The notes under the pieces: generated by a model
Databases searched by the model: none
What the model was told of the DNA's origin: nothing
What the model saw: only the letters and a program-made list of their open reading frames with translations
Translations under genes and position numbers: made by a program
Assembly (NCBI RefSeq): GCF_003651245.1
Contig: NZ_RAPE01000001.1
Location: 186,001 to 250,000 of the forward strand
Origin: Roseovarius spongiae
GTDB taxonomy: Bacteria; Pseudomonadota; Alphaproteobacteria; Rhodobacterales; Rhodobacteraceae
Direction of reading: 5' to 3'
DNA: 64,000 bases
Shown here: positions 34,948 to 43,954 of the stretch, piece by piece
How positions within the stretch are numbered: the first letter of the stretch is position 1
Layout: each line of letters opens with the position of its first letter

Positions 34948-36614
34948 GCGATCCCCGCAAGAACACCCGCGACATCTATCCCGCGACCGGGTCCGACATC
35001 ACGGCGAAAAGCTGGCTGACCGAGGCGCCGATGCGGATGCTGATGAACAACCTGCACCCCGACGTCGCCGAGAACCCGCATGAGCTTGTCGTTTATGGCG
35101 GCATCGGGCGCGCGGCGCGGACGTGGGCCGATTTCGACCGGATCGTCGCCAGCTTGCGCGATCTGGAGGAGGACCAGACGCTGCTGGTGCAATCGGGCAA
35201 GCCGGTCGGCGTGTTCCGCACGCATGCGGACGCGCCGCGGGTGCTGATCGCGAACTCCAACCTCGTGCCGCACTGGGCGAACTGGGACCATTTCAACGAG
35301 CTCGATAAAAAGGGTCTGGCGATGTATGGCCAGATGACCGCCGGGTCGTGGATCTATATCGGTTCGCAAGGCATCGTGCAGGGCACCTATGAAACCTTTG
35401 TCGAGGCGGGGCGCCAGCACTACGGCGGCGACCTGTCGGGGCGCTGGATCCTGACCGGCGGGCTTGGCGGCATGGGCGGCGCGCAGCCGCTCGCGGCGGT
35501 GATGGCCGGGGCCTGCTGCCTCGCGGTGGAGTGCAATCCCGACAGCATCGATTTCCGCCTGCGCACGAAATACGTGGACGAAAAGACCGACGATCTCGAC
35601 GACGCATTGGCGATGATCGACCGCTGGACCCGCGCGGGCGAGGCGAAGTCGGTCGCGCTCCTGGGCAATGCGGCGGACGTGTTCCCCGAACTCGTGCGGC
35701 GCGGCGCGCGCCCGGACATCGTCACCGATCAGACCAGCGCGCATGACCCGGTGAACGGCTACCTGCCGCAGGGCTGGACGATGGCGCAATGGCGCGCGCG
35801 GCGCGAAAGCGACCCGAAGGCGGTGGAAAAGGCCGCCCGCGCCAGCATGCGCGTGCAGGTCGCGGCGATGGTCGAATTCCACGAATCGGGCATCCCCACC
35901 GTCGATTACGGCAATAACATCAGGCAGATGGCGCTTGAGGAGGGGTTGGCGGACGCCTTTGCCTTTCCCGGTTTCGTGCCGGCCTATATCCGCCCGCTCT
36001 TTTGCCGCGGGATCGGGCCGTTCCGCTGGTGCGCGCTGTCGGGCGAGCCCGAGGACATCTACCGCACCGACGCCAAGGTGAAGGAGCTGGTGCAGGATGA
36101 GCACCTGCACAACTGGCTCGACATGGCGCGCGCGCGGATCAGCTTCCAGGGGCTGCCGGCGCGGATCTGCTGGGTGGGCCTTGGCGTGCGGCACAAGCTT
36201 GGCCTCGCCTTCAACGAGATGGTGCGCTCGGGCGAGCTCTCCGCGCCTGTCGTGATCGGGCGCGATCATCTCGATTCCGGCTCCGTCGCCTCGCCCAACC
36301 GGGAAACGGAGGCGATGAAGGACGGCTCGGACGCGGTCAGCGACTGGCCGCTGCTGAATGCGCTTCTCAACACCGCGTCGGGGGCGACATGGGTGTCGCT
36401 GCACCACGGCGGCGGCGTCGGCATGGGGTTCTCGCAGCATTCGGGCATGGTGATCTGCTGCGATGGGACCGAGGACGCGGACCGGCGCATCGAACGGGTG
36501 CTGTGGAACGACCCCGCGACCGGGGTGATGCGGCACGCGGACGCGGGCTATGACATCGCGCTCGACTGCGCGCGCGAACACGGGCTGGATCTGCCGGGCA
36601 TCCTGAACGCGTAG
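34944..36614 (+). CDS. hutU: Urocanate hydratase (urocanase)
   Basis: A 556-residue enzyme adding water to urocanate to form imidazolone propionate, with tightly bound NAD acting as electrophile. The NAD fold shows [10 protein letters not shown] (172-181). The active-site cysteine is C409 in [10 protein letters not shown], and [10 protein letters not shown] and [15 protein letters not shown] are conserved. Last gene of hutIHGU; a hairpin follows 10 bp after the stop. Confidence 0.97.
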   Translation: MSDPRKNTRDIYPATGSDITAKSWLTEAPMRMLMNNLHPDVAENPHELVVYGGIGRAARTWADFDRIVASLRDLEEDQTLLVQSGKPVGVFRTHADAPRVLIANSNLVPHWANWDHFNELDKKGLAMYGQMTAGSWIYIGSQGIVQGTYETFVEAGRQHYGGDLSGRWILTGGLGGMGGAQPLAAVMAGACCLAVECNPDSIDFRLRTKYVDEKTDDLDDALAMIDRWTRAGEAKSVALLGNAADVFPELVRRGARPDIVTDQTSAHDPVNGYLPQGWTMAQWRARRESDPKAVEKAARASMRVQVAAMVEFHESGIPTVDYGNNIRQMALEEGLADAFAFPGFVPAYIRPLFCRGIGPFRWCALSGEPEDIYRTDAKVKELVQDEHLHNWLDMARARISFQGLPARICWVGLGVRHKLGLAFNEMVRSGELSAPVVIGRDHLDSGSVASPNRETEAMKDGSDAVSDWPLLNALLNTASGATWVSLHHGGGVGMGFSQHSGMVICCDGTEDADRRIERVLWNDPATGVMRHADAGYDIALDCAREHGLDLPGILNA

Positions 36615-36624
36615 CAGAAGATTT

Positions 36625-36654
36625 ACGACGGCGTCATCGCGGATTCGCCGTCGT
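36625..36654 (+). terminator. Hairpin after hutU
   Basis: ACGACGGCG (36625-36633) pairs with CGCCGTCGT (36646-36654) across a 12-base loop, starting 10 bp after the hutU stop. No T-run follows, so it may only assist Rho-dependent ending or protect the 3' end. The rest of 36655-36841 shows no gene I can support. Confidence 0.45.
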
Positions 36655-36841
36655 GATGGACAGCCGATACGTCATTCCCCGCGAGGCGCGGACGCGCGGC
36701 AGGCGGACGCGGCAGCGCAATCCCAGGGTCGGCTTGACCTGCCCGTCAAGGCGGCGGTCGTGATTCACAGGGGGTCGCGGACTTTCCCTTCCGGCGCCCC
36801 GATCTCATTCGGCGCAAGAAGAGACAGGTACCTGAAGTTCA

Positions 36842-36865
36842 GCCCCGGGATGGCGCTACCGGGGC
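36842..36865 (-). terminator. Hairpin after the VPLPA-CTERM gene
   Basis: GCCCCGG (36842-36848) and CCGGGGC (36859-36865) form a 7-bp stem with a 10-base loop, 9 bp downstream of the minus-strand stop at 36875. On the minus strand only TGAACTTC follows, so terminator strength is doubtful. Confidence 0.4.
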
Positions 36866-36874
36866 GTAACCCGG

Positions 36875-37501
36875 TCACACGCGGGTTTGACGCCGGCGCC
36901 ACAGCGCCAGCATCCCGAACCCGGTCACCAGCAGCGGCAGGGTCGCCGGAAGCGGAACCGGCACCGTGCCGTCCTCGACGTAGGTCCGGAAGATTGCATT
37001 GTCGTCTACTGTTTTCCAATCGTAGCCGCCGCCGACACCGTTATTGTAGAAATAGGTTTGCGCGCCGAAATATATTGGATCTGTGCTTATTCGGTATCCG
37101 TTCCAAATCTTGAACGCCAGCACGTCGCCCACGGCGACCGAGATCCCCATAGACAGCACGTCGAACGAGGCCCAGCCGCCAACGTTCACGCCGCCAGCGG
37201 TCCCAACCACGGTGGGATTGGCCGGGGTGCCGCCAACAGGAGCGCCAGCGACGGTGGACAGGATGTCGATCGTCTCCACTGAACGATCCGGAACGCTCAG
37301 CAGGAATTCGATACGCGACAACGTGCCGGCGACGCCGACGGTAAATGTCTGCGCCCTGCCGAACCAGGGTGCGACACTTGCGCCCGCGCTGCCCGACTGG
37401 CTGGCGCCCGAGTAGTCCTGATCGAGAACGGTGACGGCCGAAGCGCTCGTCGCGGTCAGGATGGCAATGGCTGAAAGGGCGGTTCTCAGAATATTGATCA
37501 T
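36875..37501 (-). CDS. VPLPA-CTERM sorting-domain protein (exported, unknown function)
   Basis: A 208-residue exported protein. Signal peptide INILRTALSAIAILTATSASA is followed by a beta-rich extracellular body rich in Gly, Ser and Thr, and the C-terminus is VPVPLPATLPLLVTGFGMLAL then WRRRQTRV: the VPLPA-CTERM motif, helix and basic tail recognised by an exosortase in Rhodobacterales. ATG at 37501 is used; TTG at 37510 is also in frame. The gene and its A/T-rich upstream region have clearly lower G+C than the neighbours, and it separates hutC from the hut operon, which suggests later insertion. Confidence 0.8.
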   Translation of the reverse strand: MINILRTALSAIAILTATSASAVTVLDQDYSGASQSGSAGASVAPWFGRAQTFTVGVAGTLSRIEFLLSVPDRSVETIDILSTVAGAPVGGTPANPTVVGTAGGVNVGGWASFDVLSMGISVAVGDVLAFKIWNGYRISTDPIYFGAQTYFYNNGVGGGYDWKTVDDNAIFRTYVEDGTVPVPLPATLPLLVTGFGMLALWRRRQTRV

Positions 37502-37624
37502 GGTATCCAAATTCCCTTGAAAACAAATATTATCGGATAAAAATGTCGTCTACCTTCTCACCGAGTCAAGAGATTCCTTGCGCCCGCCCTGCCAGGCGCT
37601 TCAAAAGCAGGGCTCGCACCCCCC

Positions 37625-38314
37625 TCAATACCGCGTCTCCAGCCGATAGCCGGGCCGGAACCACAGGCGCACGAAGGTGATCGCCTCGCCCTGCCACCAG
37701 GTCGAGCGTTCGGTCTGGAAGAGCGGCGTGGCCTCCGTGCACGCCAGATGCGCGGCTGCGTCGGCGTCCGCGGCGACCGCGCCGAAGGCGATCTCGGCGT
37801 TGGAAAAGGGGATCGCCGCGACCAGCCATTCGTTGGGGCCGGTCGCGGTGAAATCCGCATCCGCCGCGTGGGGGAGCATGTCGAGGCTGATCCAGCGGTC
37901 CTCGTACTGGTAAGGAGCGCCGTCGGCGAAATGCAGACAGGTCAGGTGCAGCGCGCGGGCGCCGTAGAGCAGCGACAGGCGGTCGCGCAGCCAGTCGGGG
38001 GCGGTCGTTTCCTCGCGCGAAAGCAGGCTGTAGCGGTAGCGCGCGCCGGTCGCCTCAATCTCGTGGCGCACGATGGGGATGGGGACGCGTGCCTCGCGCC
38101 GGGGCGCGAGGCGCACGCGGGTGCCGGCCTTGCGCTTGCGCTCGATCACGCCTTCCTCGGCCAGTTCGCGCATCGCGCGGTTCACCGTGGCGCGGGCGCA
38201 GTCATAGGTTTCGGCCAGTTCCAGTTCATTCGGGATCAGCGCGCCGGGCGCGAGCGCGCCGCGGGTGATCCGGGCCAGGATGTCGGCCTTTATGTCGCGG
38301 TAGGTGGTCGCCAT
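37625..38314 (-). CDS. hutC: Histidine utilisation repressor HutC (GntR family)
   Basis: A 229-residue GntR/HutC-subfamily repressor: N-terminal winged HTH (YRDIKADILARITRG, then YDCARATVNRAMRELAEEGVIERKRKAGTRV) and a UTRA ligand domain that would bind urocanate. ATG at 38314 (MATTYRDIK) is preferred because CAGGAG lies upstream; the ATG at 38353 has no ribosome site and is only 9 bp from the operator core. With copies of TGTCTAGACA at its own promoter and at hutF-hutI, it very probably represses both. Confidence 0.92.
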   Translation of the reverse strand: MATTYRDIKADILARITRGALAPGALIPNELELAETYDCARATVNRAMRELAEEGVIERKRKAGTRVRLAPRREARVPIPIVRHEIEATGARYRYSLLSREETTAPDWLRDRLSLLYGARALHLTCLHFADGAPYQYEDRWISLDMLPHAADADFTATGPNEWLVAAIPFSNAEIAFGAVAADADAAAHLACTEATPLFQTERSTWWQGEAITFVRLWFRPGYRLETRY

Positions 38315-38357
38315 CGCGCCGCTGCTCCTGTCTTGTCGGACCTCAGCAGGCATAGCG

Positions 38358-38377
38358 CATTTTGTCTAGACATAATA
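38358..38377. promoter_or_regulatory. HutC operator at the hutC promoter
   Basis: TGTCTAGACA at 38363-38372 within a wider near-palindrome, half-sites ATTTTGTCT and AGACATAAT with one mismatch. It lies 49 bp upstream of the chosen hutC start. Autoregulation is inferred. Confidence 0.75.
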
Positions 38378-38392
38378 GCGCGCACGGCGCGT

Positions 38393-39709
38393 TCAGTTGA
38401 TGGTCGAACTGAGCCCCTCGGGCGCGCCGACGACGACGAAGGTGAGGCGCTCGGGGTCGAGCCGTTCGCGCGCGACGCGGTTGATCTGCTCGAGCGTGAC
38501 GGCGTCAACCATGTCATTACGATTGGCGATGTAGTCTGGTGACAGTCCCTCCATCTGCATCGCGACCGCGATGTTGGCGATGGCGGCGTTGCCGTCGAAG
38601 CGCAGCGGGTAGGCGCCGGTCATGTAGGTCTTGGCGTCTTCCAGTTCCTTCGCGGTGACGCCGTCCTTCGCGATGCGCGCCCATTCCGCGCGGATGACTT
38701 CGATCGCCTCCGCGATGCGGTCATTGGCCGAGGCGACGCTGCCCGCCCAAATCTGCGCGGCGTCCTTGTCCACGAGGTAGGAATAGACGCCGTAGGTGAG
38801 CCCGCGCTTCTCGCGCACCTCCTGCATGAGGCGGCTTTCGGTGCCGCTGCCGCCGAGAATCTCGTTCAGCAGGTAGGCGGCAAAGAAATCGGGGTCCTCC
38901 CGGTCGATGCCGGGCTGCGCGAAGGTGGCGACCGATTGCGGGGTGGCGAAATCGACCACCTGCACCCCGCCCGGCAGGTTGAGGCCGGCAGGGCCGGGCA
39001 GGGGCGCGTCGGTTTCGGGCAACCCGTCGAGCAGGGAATCGACCAGTGCGGTCACCTCCTCGGCGGTGATGTCGCCCACCGCGCTCACGTAAAGGCGGTT
39101 GCGGGCCAGCGCGGCGTCATGCGCGGCGACGATGTCGTCGCGGGTCAGCGCCGTCACGCTCTCGACCGTGCCGTTCTTCGAACTGGCATAGGGGTGGTCG
39201 CCGTAAACCAGCGCGTCGAAAGCCCGCCCGGCGATGGCGCGGGGATCCTTGAGATTCGACTGGATGATCGACAGCACCTGCCCGCGCACCCGGTCGATGG
39301 CCCCCTGCGAGAAGGTCGGGTTGACGAGGCTCTCGCGCAGCAGCGCCACCGCCTCGCCCCGGTTTTCGGTGAGGAAGCGGGCCGATACAGACACCGCGTC
39401 GTCGTTGACCGAGTAGCTGAACCCGGCGGCCAGCGCCTCGCTCGCGCGGGCGAATTCGCGCGCGTTCATGTCGCCCGCGCCTTCCTCGAGCGTGGCCACC
39501 ATGAGGTTGATCGCCCCCCGCTTGCCCGGTGCGTCGAGCGAAGCGCCACCGCGGAAGCGCAGCTCGAGCGCGACGAACGGGATCGAGTGTTCCTCGACCA
39601 GCCAGATGTCGGCGCCGCCGGGGGTCGTCAGTTCCTGGATGTCGATTTCGGCGCGCGCGGGAAGGGTGACGAGCATGAGCACGAAGGCGGCGAGGACGAG
39701 ACGGATCAT
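38393..39709 (-). CDS. M16-family peptidase-like protein lacking the zinc motif
   Basis: A 438-residue exported protein (signal peptide MIRLVLAAFVLMLVTLPARA) with two M16 domains. The HxxEH metal motif expected after the first strand is missing: the region reads FRGGASLDAPGKRGAINLMVATLEEG. The C-terminal substrate-binding R/Y pair region VREKRGLTYGVYSYL is kept. Such inactive subunits form heterodimers with an active M16 partner, here the gene directly upstream, whose stop overlaps this start (ATGA). Confidence 0.88.
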   Translation of the reverse strand: MIRLVLAAFVLMLVTLPARAEIDIQELTTPGGADIWLVEEHSIPFVALELRFRGGASLDAPGKRGAINLMVATLEEGAGDMNAREFARASEALAAGFSYSVNDDAVSVSARFLTENRGEAVALLRESLVNPTFSQGAIDRVRGQVLSIIQSNLKDPRAIAGRAFDALVYGDHPYASSKNGTVESVTALTRDDIVAAHDAALARNRLYVSAVGDITAEEVTALVDSLLDGLPETDAPLPGPAGLNLPGGVQVVDFATPQSVATFAQPGIDREDPDFFAAYLLNEILGGSGTESRLMQEVREKRGLTYGVYSYLVDKDAAQIWAGSVASANDRIAEAIEVIRAEWARIAKDGVTAKELEDAKTYMTGAYPLRFDGNAAIANIAVAMQMEGLSPDYIANRNDMVDAVTLEQINRVARERLDPERLTFVVVGAPEGLSSTIN

Positions 39710-41061
39710 TGGGTTACCTCCGGTGCGGTCAGCCAGCCGGTGACCGATTTGGCGGGATCGAAGACGGCGCGCGCGGCGGCCATGATCTCATCGGACGTGG
39801 TCGCCTGGAGGATGTCGGGCCAGGCCTGCACGTCCTCGACCGTGAGCCCCTGCGTCAGCGCCGCGCCGTAGCGGTTGGCGAGCCGTTCCACATCGTCGCG
39901 GGCGTAGATCTGCGCGGCGCGAAGGCCCTTCTTGATCCGCGAAAGCTGATCCTCGTCGACGCCGTCCTCGAGGAAGCCGGCGATCACGGCGTCCATCGCC
40001 TCTTCGGCCTCTTCCAGCGACACGCCGTCGGCGGGGACCACCAGCAGCGAAAAGGTCGTGTCGTCGAGCGAGGTTCCGTCATACCAGGCCTGCGCCTGCA
40101 CCGCGACCTGCGTGTCGAACTGCAGCTTTTCCGCCATGACCGAGGTGGTCCCGCCGCCCAGCAATTCGGCCAGCAACGCGAGCGCGGCGGCCTGCTGCTG
40201 CGCGCCGTGATCGCGTTCGGGCGCGAGATAGGAGCGCATGACATAGGGCTGCGCGACACGGGCGTCCTGGTAGGTAATGCGGCGCGCGGCGATCTGGCGC
40301 GGCTCCTGCGGGCGGTCGCGCGGGGCGAGGTCGGGATTGGCGGGGATGGGCCCATAGTATTTCTCGGCGAGCGCGCGCACCTCGTCCGGGGTCACGTCGC
40401 CCGCAACCACGAGGACCGCGTTGTTGGGCGCGTAATTGCGCTCGTAGAAGGCGAGCGCCTTTTCGAGGTCGAGTTCGCGCATCTCGCGCCGCCAGCCGAT
40501 GATCGGCACGCCGTAGCGGTGGTTGAGATATTGCGCCGCGTTGCGCTGTTCGCGGAACAGTGCGCTCGGGTTGTTCTCGACCCGCTGGTTGCGTTCCTCG
40601 AGGATGACGTCGCGTTCGGTCGCGATGTCGTTCTCGTCCAGCCGGAGATTGACCATCCGGTCGCTTTCCATCCGCATCATCAGCTCCAGCCGGTCGGCGG
40701 CGACCCTCTGGTAGTAGCCGGTATAGTCGTAATTGGTGAAGGCGTTGTCATTGCCGCCGTTGCGCGCCACGGTGGCGGAAAATTCCCCTGGCGCCAGCGT
40801 GTCGGTGCCCTTGAACAGCAGGTGTTCGAGGAAATGCGCGACCCCAGAACTGCCCGGTTCCTCGTCGGCCGAACCGGCGCGATACCAGACCATGTGCACC
40901 ACCACCGGCGCGCGGTGGTCCTCGATCACCAGCGCCTGCATCCCGTTGTCGAGCGTGAAGCTCGTCACCTGGTCGTCGGCGGAGGCTGCGAGCGGAAGGC
41001 AGAGCAGCGCGACAAGCGCGGCCAGGTGGGCGAAGGGGGCCGTGATGATGCGGTCGCGCAT
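39706..41061 (-). CDS. M16-family zinc metallopeptidase (active subunit)
   Basis: A 451-residue periplasmic peptidase with a signal peptide ending LPLAASA and the inverted zinc motif HFLEH (H76, E79, H80), with the downstream glutamate in ERDVILEERNQRVENN. It probably degrades peptides in the envelope. The ATG at 41061 (MRDRIITAPF) is preferred over that at 41073 because GGAG lies seven bases upstream. Paired with the metal-less paralogue that follows. Confidence 0.9.
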   Translation of the reverse strand: MRDRIITAPFAHLAALVALLCLPLAASADDQVTSFTLDNGMQALVIEDHRAPVVVHMVWYRAGSADEEPGSSGVAHFLEHLLFKGTDTLAPGEFSATVARNGGNDNAFTNYDYTGYYQRVAADRLELMMRMESDRMVNLRLDENDIATERDVILEERNQRVENNPSALFREQRNAAQYLNHRYGVPIIGWRREMRELDLEKALAFYERNYAPNNAVLVVAGDVTPDEVRALAEKYYGPIPANPDLAPRDRPQEPRQIAARRITYQDARVAQPYVMRSYLAPERDHGAQQQAAALALLAELLGGGTTSVMAEKLQFDTQVAVQAQAWYDGTSLDDTTFSLLVVPADGVSLEEAEEAMDAVIAGFLEDGVDEDQLSRIKKGLRAAQIYARDDVERLANRYGAALTQGLTVEDVQAWPDILQATTSDEIMAAARAVFDPAKSVTGWLTAPEVTQ

Positions 41062-41161
41062 GGGCGTCTCCATGAGGGTTGGGCGTGCTGCGCCCTAGAT
41101 ACGCGACGGGGCCGCGCATTCAAGCGCGGTGACGATCCTGTGACCGGCCGGGATGAAGCGG

Positions 41162-41689
41162 TTACCGCTTGGGCGGCGGGGCCGAGGGCACGCCGACGCC
41201 CATCGCGCGCAGGCGGCGCAGCTCGCGCTGCGCGTCGAGCCACTGGCGCTTGTAGGCGTCGGTATAGTCGTCGTTCGGCCCGATATTGAAGATGTTCACC
41301 CGCCCGTGCCGCTTGCGCACCTCGAGATCCTCGCGCGCCAGCGTCTGGCGGATGCCGCCGGTCACGCCATAGCGCCGCGCCCGGTTCAGCAGCGCGCCGT
41401 CCGCGGCGCCGACGCCATGCGGGGTCAACGCCGCCGGATTGCCGCCAAGGGCCGCGACGCCTTCGGCCTCGGGGTTGGGATCGACGAGATTGGCGCCGCC
41501 GGGATTGGGCGGCGGCAGGCTGTTATAGCTTTCGGGGGCTTGCAGCGGCTTGGTCGGCAGCACGGTGAATTCATCCGGTCCGTTGCCGGTGTTCTTGAAC
41601 CGGCGCAGGCGCAGGTCGTCGCCGCTCCCGCAGGCCGACAGGGTCAGCCCGATCGCCATCACCATCAATACGCTGCGCGACAGGATCAT
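41162..41689 (-). CDS. Outer-membrane lipoprotein, BamF/DUF3035 family
   Basis: A 175-residue lipoprotein. The start MILSRSVLMVMAIGLTLSAC gives a type II signal with lipobox LSAC (C20); the mature part contains EFTVLPTKPLQAPESYNSLPPPNPGG, the DUF3035 signature. This family is described as a BAM-complex accessory lipoprotein (BamF) in alphaproteobacteria. ATG at 41689 has GGGAG eight bases upstream; a longer frame to 41728 would bury the lipobox. It follows lspA, which encodes the peptidase that processes lipoproteins. Confidence 0.85.
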   Translation of the reverse strand: MILSRSVLMVMAIGLTLSACGSGDDLRLRRFKNTGNGPDEFTVLPTKPLQAPESYNSLPPPNPGGANLVDPNPEAEGVAALGGNPAALTPHGVGAADGALLNRARRYGVTGGIRQTLAREDLEVRKRHGRVNIFNIGPNDDYTDAYKRQWLDAQRELRRLRAMGVGVPSAPPPKR

Positions 41690-41741
41690 CGCCGTACTCC
41701 CAAATCGTTCGAGCCCGGTGTATCGCATGATCGGCGCGAGG

Positions 41742-42212
41742 TCACGAGGGCTTTTTCGAGGGCGTGAAGATCACCATGCCGATCGCTCCGGCGAAGATCG
41801 CCACATCGGCCACGTTGAAGGCGTAGGGGTTGTCGAAACCGGGCAGGCCGAAGTTGAGAAAATCCGCGACCGCGCCGTAAAGCAGCCGGTCCACCACGTT
41901 GCCGAGCGCGCCGCCGACCAGCAGCCCGGCGGCGAATTTCTGCCACCACCCGCCCGGTTCGCGCCGCACCCACCACAGCACCGCGCCCGAGATCGCCAGC
42001 GCCACGCCGATCAGCGCCCAGCGCGCCACGTCCGAGTCGCCGGCCAGCAGGCCGAAGTTGATCCCGTAGTTCCACGCCATCCGCAGGTTGACCCAGGGCG
42101 GAAGCAGATCGATACGCCCCAGCGCGTCCAGCGCCATCGCATGGACGACGACGTATTTCGTCACCTGGTCGATCATGAAGGTCCAGAACGCGGTCCAGAA
42201 CACCGTTTTCAT
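41742..42212 (-). CDS. lspA: Lipoprotein signal peptidase
   Basis: A 156-residue four-helix membrane aspartyl peptidase that cleaves the signal from diacylglyceryl-prolipoproteins. Catalytic aspartates are in [15 protein letters not shown] and [11 protein letters not shown], and NYGINFGL is the conserved N-terminal loop. It lies 69 bp after purH and 52 bp before the BamF-like lipoprotein gene. Confidence 0.95.
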   Translation of the reverse strand: MKTVFWTAFWTFMIDQVTKYVVVHAMALDALGRIDLLPPWVNLRMAWNYGINFGLLAGDSDVARWALIGVALAISGAVLWWVRREPGGWWQKFAAGLLVGGALGNVVDRLLYGAVADFLNFGLPGFDNPYAFNVADVAIFAGAIGMVIFTPSKKPS

Positions 42213-42281
42213 CGCCTGCTCCTCCTGCGGGGTCGCGGGGCTTCTGCCAGAAGCGCCCGCCTTGCGAAAGCGAAACCCGCG

Positions 42282-43871
42282 TCAGTGCCGGAAATGCCGC
42301 ATCCCCGTGAACACCATCGCGAGCCCGGCCTCGTCGGCGGCCTTGATCACCTCGTCGTCGCGCATCGACCCGCCCGGCTGGATCACCGCGCGCGCGCCCG
42401 CCTCCGCGGCGGCAAGAAGGCCGTCGGCGAAAGGAAAGAACGCGTCCGACGCCACGACCGAGCCTTCGGTCAGCGGCGCGGGCAGGCCGAGCGTCTCGGC
42501 CATGTCGCGGGCCTTGCGCGCGGCGATGCGGCAACTGTCGACGCGGCTCATCTGGCCCGCGCCGACGCCCACCGTCGCGCCATCCCTGGCGTAGACGATG
42601 GCGTTCGACTTCACGTGTTTCGCCACCTTCCAGGCGAAAAGCAGGTCGGCCATCTCGCGCTCGCTCGGCGCGCGCCGGGTCACGACCTTCAGATCGCCTT
42701 GCCCGACATGCCCGTTATCCTTGTCCTGCCAGAGATACCCGCCCGAAACCTGCCGGATCAACCGCGCCGCCGCGCGGGGGTCGGCCATCCCGTCGGTCAG
42801 CAGGAGCCGCAGGTTCTTCTTCTTTGCGAAAATACTCAAAGCTTGCTCGTCGGCGCCGGGCGCGATCACCACCTCGGTGAAGATCCCGGTGATCTCTTCG
42901 GCGGTTTCCGCGTCGAGCGGCCGATTCAGCGCGACGATCCCGCCGAAGGCCGAGGTCCGGTCGCAGTCATATGCCGCGCGGTAGGCGGCGCAAAGAGTGT
43001 CGGCGCGCGCCGCGCCGCAGGGGTTGGCGTGCTTGACGATGACGCAGGCGGGGCCGTCTTCGGGGGTGAACTCGCAGGCCAGTTCGAACGCGGCGTCGGT
43101 GTCGTTGATGTTGTTGTAGCTCAGATCCTTGCCCTGCGCCTGCCGGGCGGTCGCGACGCCGGGCCGCGCGGAGCCGTCGGTGTAGAACGCCGCGCGCTGG
43201 TGCGGGTTCTCGCCGTAGCGCAGTTGCTGCGCAAGCGTTCCGGCCGCGGCGCGGCGACGCGGGGCGGCGTCGCCCCGCCGCCCGGCCATCCAGCCGGAAA
43301 CGGCGGCGTCGTAGGCGGCGGTGCGGGCGTAGGCGGTCATCGCCAGCCCCTGCCGGAATTCCAGCGTCGTGGCCCCGTCATGCGCCGCCATCTCGGCCAG
43401 CAGCGCGTCGTAATCCTCCACGTCCACGATCGTCGTGACGAAGCGGTGGTTCTTGGCCGCGGCGCGGATCATGGCGGGGCCGCCGATGTCGATGTTCTCG
43501 ACGCAGGTGTCATAGTCCGCGCCGCGCGCGACGGTTTCCTCGAACGGGTAGAGGTTGACCACGAGCAGGTCGATCGCGCCGATGCCGTGTTCCTTCATCG
43601 CGTCAAGGTGGCCTGCGTCGTCGCGCAGCGCCAGCAGGCCGCCATGCACCATCGGGTGCAGCGTCTTGACGCGGCCGTCCATCATCTCGGGGAAGCCGGT
43701 CACCTCCGCCACGTCGCGCACCGCGAGCCCCGCGTCGCGCAGCGCGCGGGCGCTGCCGCCGGTGCTCAGCAGCTCGACGCCGCGTTCGGCCAGGGCGCGG
43801 CCCAATTCGACCAGGCCGGTCTTGTCGGAGACGGAGAGCAGGGCGCGGCGGATGGGCGTGGTGCTGGTCAT
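42282..43871 (-). CDS. purH: Bifunctional AICAR transformylase/IMP cyclohydrolase
   Basis: Carries out the last two steps of IMP synthesis; 529 residues. The N-terminal cyclohydrolase domain begins [20 protein letters not shown] and includes [11 protein letters not shown] and [13 protein letters not shown]; the C-terminal transformylase domain includes [24 protein letters not shown] and [16 protein letters not shown] at 43871 has GAGGA upstream; an ATG at 43907 adds 12 residues. Part of the rsmB-heparinase-purH run. Confidence 0.97.
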   Translation of the reverse strand: MTSTTPIRRALLSVSDKTGLVELGRALAERGVELLSTGGSARALRDAGLAVRDVAEVTGFPEMMDGRVKTLHPMVHGGLLALRDDAGHLDAMKEHGIGAIDLLVVNLYPFEETVARGADYDTCVENIDIGGPAMIRAAAKNHRFVTTIVDVEDYDALLAEMAAHDGATTLEFRQGLAMTAYARTAAYDAAVSGWMAGRRGDAAPRRRAAAGTLAQQLRYGENPHQRAAFYTDGSARPGVATARQAQGKDLSYNNINDTDAAFELACEFTPEDGPACVIVKHANPCGAARADTLCAAYRAAYDCDRTSAFGGIVALNRPLDAETAEEITGIFTEVVIAPGADEQALSIFAKKKNLRLLLTDGMADPRAAARLIRQVSGGYLWQDKDNGHVGQGDLKVVTRRAPSEREMADLLFAWKVAKHVKSNAIVYARDGATVGVGAGQMSRVDSCRIAARKARDMAETLGLPAPLTEGSVVASDAFFPFADGLLAAAEAGARAVIQPGGSMRDDEVIKAADEAGLAMVFTGMRHFRH

Positions 43872-43954
43872 GGGCGGTCCTCGGGATCTGTTGCGTGCCG
43901 CCCGCATAGCGGGTTTCCCCGGAAAGCTGAATGGCCGATTTTCGCGCGCCCGCG

